9,313 nucleotides of DNA from Erysipelothrix sp. (GTDB lineage: Bacteria; Bacillota_I; Bacilli_A; Erysipelotrichales; Erysipelotrichaceae), in the NCBI GenBank assembly GCA_012520695.1, contig JAAYNU010000198.1:1-9313 (forward strand), written 5' to 3'. The position numbers and the translations under genes are program-made. Each line of letters begins with the position of its first letter. Position 1 is the stretch's first letter. Below the pieces are notes generated by a model. It did no database searches. It had not been told where the DNA came from and worked only from the letters and a program-made list of their open reading frames with translations. Positions 5,121 to 9,313 of this stretch are shown here, one piece after another.

Positions 5121-6841
5121 GTAGCATATATTGGATCAACGGTCCGATCATTAAATCTAAGGATGTTGATAATTTTATCATGTCTGAAATGGTTTATGTC
5201 GGGAAAAAAGGTCTTTTGGGTGAGGTTATCGGAATTGATTCTGATTTTGTAACGATTCAAGTCTATGAATCTACTACGTCCATGAAAGTCGGAGAGTCAA
5301 TCAAGCACACGGGTAATCCATTATCCGTTGAGCTTGGGCCGGGTCTTTTAGGTAGTATTTATGATGGTATTGGTCGTCCTTTAATTAATCTTAAGGAGAC
5401 TTATGGATCATACCTTGATGTGGGACAAACGATGCGTACTTTAGACGCTGATAAAAAGTGGTCTGTTACGTATAAAGTAGCAAATAAGGATGTCGTTAAA
5501 CGCGGTGATGTGATTGCCTCGATTCAGGAAACGGGTTCAATTGAGCATCGCTTTCTTGCTCAAATCGATGGTGTTATTGCCAGTGAGTGTGTGTCGGGTG
5601 AATTCACGATTGAGGATGTCTTAGTTTCCTTCGAATCGGGTGAATCCTTTACCATGAGTTCCATGTGGGCGATTCGTCATGAACGTCCTGTTAAGTCAAG
5701 AATTGATGCGAAGGTTCCTTTAATCACGGGTCAGCGTGTTATTGATACATGTTTCCCGATTGTTAAGGGTGGATCGGCTGCAATTCCTGGTGGTTTTGGG
5801 GCTGGTAAAACCATGCTTCAGCATCAGTTTGCGAAGTGGTGTGATGCGGATATTATTGTTTATATTGGCTGTGGTGAGCGTGGTAATGAGATGGCTCAGG
5901 TTCTTGAGGAGTTCTCAAGTCTTGTGGATCCTAAGACGGGTCGTACCTTGATGGAACGAACCATCTTAATTGCGAACACATCAAATATGCCAGTTGCTGC
6001 GCGTGAAGCTTCAATTTATACTGGAATTACTTTTGCGGAGTATTATCGTGACATGGGTTATCATGTTGCGGTTATGGCGGACTCTACGTCGCGTTGGGCT
6101 GAGGCTTTGCGTGAGTTGTCGGGTCGCTTGGAAGAAATGCCTGCTGAGGAAGGGTTTCCTGCATATCTTGCTTCACGATTAGCGGCGTTCTATGAGCGTT
6201 CAAGTTTCGTTGAAACTTTGGGTGGTGAGGTTGGATCAATTTCTATAATTGGTGCGATATCGCCGCAGGGTGCTGACTTCTCTGAGCCAGTGACTCAGAA
6301 TACGCAGCGTTTCATTGGTTCGTTTTGGGCTCTTGATAAGAATCTTGCGTATGTTCGTCACTTTCCTTCGGTTAACTATAATCAATCGTATTCGGAGTAT
6401 TTACCTCAGCTTCAGAATTGGTATGATGAAAATCTGGGAGAAGAATTTTTAATTCATCGTCAGGATTTACTGAGTATCTTGAATGAGGAAACAAGTCTTA
6501 TGGAAATTGTGAAGTTGATTGGTCAGGATGTTCTTGCGGATCGTCAGCGACTCACAATTGAAATGGGTCGTGTGATTCGGGTCGGGTATCTTCAACAAAA
6601 TGCCTTTCATGAGTATGACTCTTCAGTGAGTCTTGCGAAGCAGGCTGCGATGTTGAAACTTATGATTTATACTTATAAAGAGTGTCAAAAGGTCTTGGCT
6701 CAGAGTATTCCAATGTCATCGATTCTCGCGACGCGTATCTTTGATGATTTAGTGAGTTTAAAATATAATGTGGATGAAGATTTAAGTAAGTTTGATGCGT
6801 ATTATACCAAGGTTGATTCCTTGCTTGCTTCAATAGAATAG
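5117..6841 (+). CDS. ntpA: V/A-type ATPase catalytic subunit A
   Basis: A 574-residue catalytic subunit that hydrolyses or makes ATP in the A3B3 hexamer. The order of parts is the N-terminal barrel (YWINGPIIKSKDV...), the A-specific non-homologous insertion (about residues 110-185), the nucleotide-binding domain and a helical C-terminal domain. The P-loop GGFGAGKT is at residues 225-232 (bases 5789-5812; Lys231, Thr232). The catalytic GERGNEM follows with Glu254, and then MADSTSRWAEALRE and the AEEGFPAYLASRL segment. The spacing of these residues matches E. hirae NtpA with a constant offset of 7. The second P-loop residue is Gly instead of the Pro seen in many homologues. Start: TTG at 5117, overlapping the ntpE stop, with GGAG at 5104-5107; no in-frame ATG is near the conserved N-terminus. 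Glutamine codon use changes from mainly CAA to mainly CAG within this gene. Confidence 0.97.
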   Translation: MSSIYWINGPIIKSKDVDNFIMSEMVYVGKKGLLGEVIGIDSDFVTIQVYESTTSMKVGESIKHTGNPLSVELGPGLLGSIYDGIGRPLINLKETYGSYLDVGQTMRTLDADKKWSVTYKVANKDVVKRGDVIASIQETGSIEHRFLAQIDGVIASECVSGEFTIEDVLVSFESGESFTMSSMWAIRHERPVKSRIDAKVPLITGQRVIDTCFPIVKGGSAAIPGGFGAGKTMLQHQFAKWCDADIIVYIGCGERGNEMAQVLEEFSSLVDPKTGRTLMERTILIANTSNMPVAAREASIYTGITFAEYYRDMGYHVAVMADSTSRWAEALRELSGRLEEMPAEEGFPAYLASRLAAFYERSSFVETLGGEVGSISIIGAISPQGADFSEPVTQNTQRFIGSFWALDKNLAYVRHFPSVNYNQSYSEYLPQLQNWYDENLGEEFLIHRQDLLSILNEETSLMEIVKLIGQDVLADRQRLTIEMGRVIRVGYLQQNAFHEYDSSVSLAKQAAMLKLMIYTYKECQKVLAQSIPMSSILATRIFDDLVSLKYNVDEDLSKFDAYYTKVDSLLASIE

Positions 6842-6852
6842 GAGGTCTAATT

Positions 6853-8283
6853 ATGTCAGTTTATTTTAAGGGTTTATCGAGCATTAATGGTCCTTTGGTT
6901 GCTGTTGAGGGCGTCAAGGATGCATCATTTGATGAATTGGTTGAGCTCGTGGATGATAATGATCACACGCGTTTGGGTCGTGTTATTGAGATTCAGGGTG
7001 AGCGTGCTTTAATCCAGGTGTTTGAGAACACTGAAGGGATGAGTACGAAGAATGTGGTCACTAAGTTCTCGGGTAAACCGATTGAACTGGGCTTGTCTCA
7101 GGAAATTTTGGGGCGTTCGTTTAATGGTTCAGGGGTTCCAATCGATGGCTTGGGTCCGGTTTATACGGATAAGTTCATGGATATCAACGGTCGTGTTATT
7201 AATCCGGTTGCGCGTGTGTATCCTCGTGACTTCATTAATACGGGTATTTCGGCGATTGATGGTTTGAATACCTTGATTCGTGGTCAGAAATTACCGATTT
7301 TTTCTGGTTCTGGTTTGTCTCATAACGAGCTTGCGGCTCAGATTGTGCGTCAGGCTAAAATTATCAGTGAGAAGGAAGAACCGTTTGCGATTGTGTTCGC
7401 TGCAATGGGTGTTAAACATGATGTTGCGGCGTTCTTTAAACAAACGTTTTTGGAACATGGGGTTATGGATCACGTTACGATGTTTTTGAATCTTGCGAAT
7501 GATCCAATCATTGAACGTATTCTTACGCCTCGTTTTGCGCTTACTGCGGCTGAGTATCTTGCCTTTGAGAAGGATATGCATATCTTGGTTGTGATGAGTG
7601 ATATTACGTCGTATTGTGAAGCGCTTCGTGAGTATAGTTCTTCGAAGGAAGAGATTCCGGGTCGTAAGGGTTATCCTGGTTATTTATATTCAGATCTTGC
7701 GTCGATGTATGAGCGTGCGGGGTGTATTGAGGGGAGTGCGGGTAGTTTAACGCAGATTCCAATTCTTACGATGCCTAATGATGATATCTCACATCCAATT
7801 GCGGACTGTACGGGGTATATTACTGAGGGTCAGATCGTATTGGATCGTACCTTAATGCAGCAGGGGATTTATCCACCTATTTCTGTGCTTCCTTCTTTGT
7901 CTCGTTTGATGAAGGATGGGATTGGGGATGGTTTGACGCGCTTTGATCATGCGGATCTTTCGAGTCAGTTGTTTGCGGCGTATGCGAAGGTTATCGATAT
8001 CAGAAACCTTGCCTCCGTAATCGGGCTCGATGAATTGAGTCCTCAGGATCGTGTGTATCTTAATTTCGGTCTCTTGTTTGAACATGTTTATGTTGGTCAG
8101 GGCGAGGGTAATAACCGTGCTATTGAGGAAACACTTGATCTGGGTTGGCACTTAGTATCGTTACTTCCGCGTCATGATTTGGATCGTTTAGAGGCGAAGC
8201 TTCTGGATGAATTTTATGATCATGATGCTGCGGGTGTGTACTTCAGGGCTGCTTATCCGAAGTTTATGGAAGGCTTGAACTGA
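6853..8283 (+). CDS. ntpB: V/A-type ATPase non-catalytic subunit B
   Basis: A 476-residue subunit that alternates with A in the hexamer. It resembles A in fold but lacks a working P-loop: the equivalent stretch reads SGSGLSHN (residues 151-158), as in known B subunits, so it is not expected to hydrolyse ATP. It contributes the arginine finger to the A-B interface: Arg351 in VLPSLSRLMKDGIG (codon 7903-7905) corresponds to Arg350 of E. hirae NtpB. The segments MGVKHDVAAFF, EEIPGRKGYPGYLYSDLA and GSLTQIPILTMPNDDISHP are typical of the family. The ATG has AGGAGG 7 bases upstream, overlapping the ntpA stop, with 11 bases between genes. Glutamine is coded 13 times by CAG and once by CAA, the reverse of ntpC. 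Confidence 0.97.
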   Translation: MSVYFKGLSSINGPLVAVEGVKDASFDELVELVDDNDHTRLGRVIEIQGERALIQVFENTEGMSTKNVVTKFSGKPIELGLSQEILGRSFNGSGVPIDGLGPVYTDKFMDINGRVINPVARVYPRDFINTGISAIDGLNTLIRGQKLPIFSGSGLSHNELAAQIVRQAKIISEKEEPFAIVFAAMGVKHDVAAFFKQTFLEHGVMDHVTMFLNLANDPIIERILTPRFALTAAEYLAFEKDMHILVVMSDITSYCEALREYSSSKEEIPGRKGYPGYLYSDLASMYERAGCIEGSAGSLTQIPILTMPNDDISHPIADCTGYITEGQIVLDRTLMQQGIYPPISVLPSLSRLMKDGIGDGLTRFDHADLSSQLFAAYAKVIDIRNLASVIGLDELSPQDRVYLNFGLLFEHVYVGQGEGNNRAIEETLDLGWHLVSLLPRHDLDRLEAKLLDEFYDHDAAGVYFRAAYPKFMEGLN

Positions 8284-8284
8284 C

Positions 8285-8875
8285 ATGTTGATCACAAAAG
8301 GGAACTTAATGGCATGTAAGGAGTCCTTGCGTCTTGCGAATTTGGGTTATGAACTCATGGATCGTAAACGTATTATTTTAATGCAGGAATTATCTAAGAT
8401 GATGGATGATGTGAAAGCGTTGCGTAGTGTCATCGATGAAACGTATGATCGTGCGTATGCTGCCTTACAAAGGGCGAACTTATCGCTGGGTATTATTGAG
8501 CGGGTTGCGAATGTAACGCCGGTTGAGACGAATGTGAAGATTGTATATCGTTCGGTTATGGGGATTGAGATTCCTAAGGTTAGCATTCCTGAGAGTGAAT
8601 TGAAGATTCCTTATGCGCTTTCTGTAAGTAATTCTCGTTTAGATGAGGTGTACTTAGAGATGAGGCAAGTGAAGTTTTATACTGTGAAGTTAGCGGAGCT
8701 TGATAATGGAATGTTTCGTTTAGCGAAGGCGATTGAGAAGAGTCGTAAGCGTGCGAATGCTTTGAATGAAATTGTGATTCCTGACCTTGAGGTGAAGATT
8801 AAACTCATTAATGATGCGCTTGAAGAAAAAGAGCGTGAGGAGTTTATTCGAATGAAAATGGTTAAACGACGATAA
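8285..8875 (+). CDS. ntpD: V/A-type ATPase subunit D (central rotor shaft)
   Basis: A 196-residue, Lys/Arg/Glu/Leu-rich protein that forms the coiled-coil shaft turning inside A3B3. The N-terminal helix KGNLMACKESLRLANLGYELMDRKR follows the family pattern (N-x-x-x-L-x-x-x-K...A..G..LL..KR). The C-terminal helix (about residues 130-190) is the matching antiparallel strand of the coiled coil, with the basic tail VKRR. Size is normal for the family. The ATG begins one base after the ntpB stop. GGAAGG at 8268-8273 lies 11 bases upstream, slightly far, so coupling to ntpB is likely. It is the last recognised ATPase gene; no ntpJ-type potassium transporter or other ntp gene follows inside the window. 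Confidence 0.93.
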   Translation: MLITKGNLMACKESLRLANLGYELMDRKRIILMQELSKMMDDVKALRSVIDETYDRAYAALQRANLSLGIIERVANVTPVETNVKIVYRSVMGIEIPKVSIPESELKIPYALSVSNSRLDEVYLEMRQVKFYTVKLAELDNGMFRLAKAIEKSRKRANALNEIVIPDLEVKIKLINDALEEKEREEFIRMKMVKRR

Positions 8876-8889
8876 GGAATAGTGGTCTT

Positions 8890-9012
8890 ATGGAAGACTT
8901 TATGAGAATGTTGCCAATATATGCTTTTTCTTTACTGTTTGTGTTTAAATTGATTTATGCACATTCATTTAAATCTTTTATTAACTGGGGGCCTATTCGT
9001 ACTTTTGGTTAG
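8890..9012 (+). CDS. Hypothetical small membrane protein (40 codons), possibly 5' part of a stop-interrupted gene
   Basis: ATG at 8890 opens a 40-residue frame, MEDFMRMLPIYAFSLLFVFK at its start, with one strong hydrophobic segment (about residues 9-24) and ending at TAG 9010-9012. AAGGA at 8874-8878, just after the ntpD stop, lies 11 bases upstream and is a modest ribosome binding site. I do not recognise a family. The next small ORF continues in the same frame after this TAG, so the two may be one broken gene of about 103 codons. It would be cotranscribed with the ATPase genes, since no terminator separates them. Confidence 0.4.
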   Translation: MEDFMRMLPIYAFSLLFVFKLIYAHSFKSFINWGPIRTFG

Positions 9013-9018
9013 TTTGAA

Positions 9019-9201
9019 GTGATTTACTTAGTCTTTCTCATTCTATCTGCTTTTATCGTGATTGCGTTTTCGTTTAAATCGGAATTTGATGAATCGCTTA
9101 AAGACTGGATTCAGGTCATTATTTTCGTGTCTTGTATTGTATCGTTTCTTCTATATCGAGTGTACTCGATTATTCTTACGAAACGAATCGGTCATTTGTG
9201 A
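9019..9201 (+). CDS. Hypothetical small two-span membrane protein (60 codons)
   Basis: A GTG at 9019 opens a 60-residue frame with two clear hydrophobic segments (YLVFLILSAFIVIAFSF and WIQVIIFVSCIVSFLLY) linked by a polar stretch (KSEFDESLKDW) and ending in a basic tail. No good ribosome binding site precedes the GTG. The upstream in-frame stop is only 6 bases away, which suggests either translational coupling to the preceding small ORF or a single gene broken by the TAG. I do not recognise a family. It is the last gene before terminator 9238-9265. Its location could mean an accessory role for the ATPase, but nothing in the sequence shows this. Confidence 0.5.
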   Translation: MIYLVFLILSAFIVIAFSFKSEFDESLKDWIQVIIFVSCIVSFLLYRVYSIILTKRIGHL

Positions 9202-9237
9202 TGATGAATCTAACAATCGTTTTTTAAAATAATATTT

Positions 9238-9265
9238 AGCACGGTCCTTAGGGGTCGTGTTTTTC
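9238..9265 (+). terminator. Intrinsic terminator at the end of the ATPase operon
   Basis: CACGGTCC (9240-9247) pairs with GGGTCGTG (9252-9259) around a TTAG loop, with two G-T wobbles. The hairpin is followed by TTTTT and C. It lies 38 bases after the stop of the last small ORF and is the first T-tailed hairpin seen since the operon promoter. The remaining bases to 9313 are AT-rich and hold nothing I can call. Confidence 0.8.
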
Positions 9266-9313
9266 TTATGCTTAATATAGAAGAAAAAATAAGTGTAATT
9301 TTATGTTTGGTGA

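Noticed and set aside
7291..7581. Minus-strand ORF of 96 codons opposite ntpB, and similar antisense or other-frame ORFs across the operon
   Set aside because: They lie wholly within well-supported ATPase genes, have odd basic compositions and no ribosome binding sites, and are explained by the codon bias of the sense gene.
9268..9313. Open frame from ATG 9268 running off the window end
   Set aside because: It directly follows the terminator T-tract, has no ribosome binding site, and only 15 codons are visible.

Overview
The window is a low-GC Gram-positive (Bacillota) chromosome segment. Evidence for this is an LPXTG sortase-anchored surface protein, strong AGGAGG ribosome binding sites, TTGAAA/TATAGT-type promoters, T-tailed hairpin terminators and the standard stop codons. 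The nine-gene V/A-type ATPase operon and the base composition would fit a member of the Erysipelotrichia or a related lineage, but that placement is a guess.

Layout. Bases 2-265 are the 3' end of a wall-anchored surface protein: a Pro/Val-rich stalk of 5-residue repeats, then LPATG, a membrane span and an Arg-rich tail. Bases 266-381 hold no convincing gene, only a possible structured 3' region, and end in a perfect 26-bp palindromic terminator (382-410). A convergent tRNA-Ser(CGA) lies on the minus strand (489-577) with its own terminator (452-478) and an extended -10 promoter (592-600). A divergent promoter at 629-657 starts the main operon.

Main operon (681-8875, plus strand). Nine tightly packed genes encode a complete bacterial V/A-type (Ntp) ATPase: peripheral stalk subunit G/H, then C, I, K, F, E, A, B and D. 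A3B3 with D and F form the soluble motor. E and G/H form the peripheral stalks. C links the D/F shaft to the K ring. I is the membrane stator carrying the essential arginine. Key residues are visible: P-loop Lys231 and Glu254 in A, arginine-finger Arg351 in B, Arg524 in I and Glu127 in K. Genes overlap or are separated by at most about 13 bases, and I and A appear to start at TTG. The gene order differs from the usual (G/H)-I-K-E-C-F-A-B-D: C precedes I, and E follows F. Direction (ATP synthesis or hydrolysis) and coupling ion (H+ or Na+) cannot be settled from the sequence.

Tail. After ntpD, two small hydrophobic ORFs (8890-9012 and 9019-9201) lie in the same reading frame, split only by a TAG and two codons. 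They are either a broken 3-span membrane protein gene or two coupled small membrane proteins. A hairpin terminator (9238-9265) follows. I see no clearly new biological system. The points most worth checking are the amber-split tail ORF, the sharp CAA-to-CAG codon shift within the operon, the rearranged gene order and the unusual N-terminal half of the K subunit.
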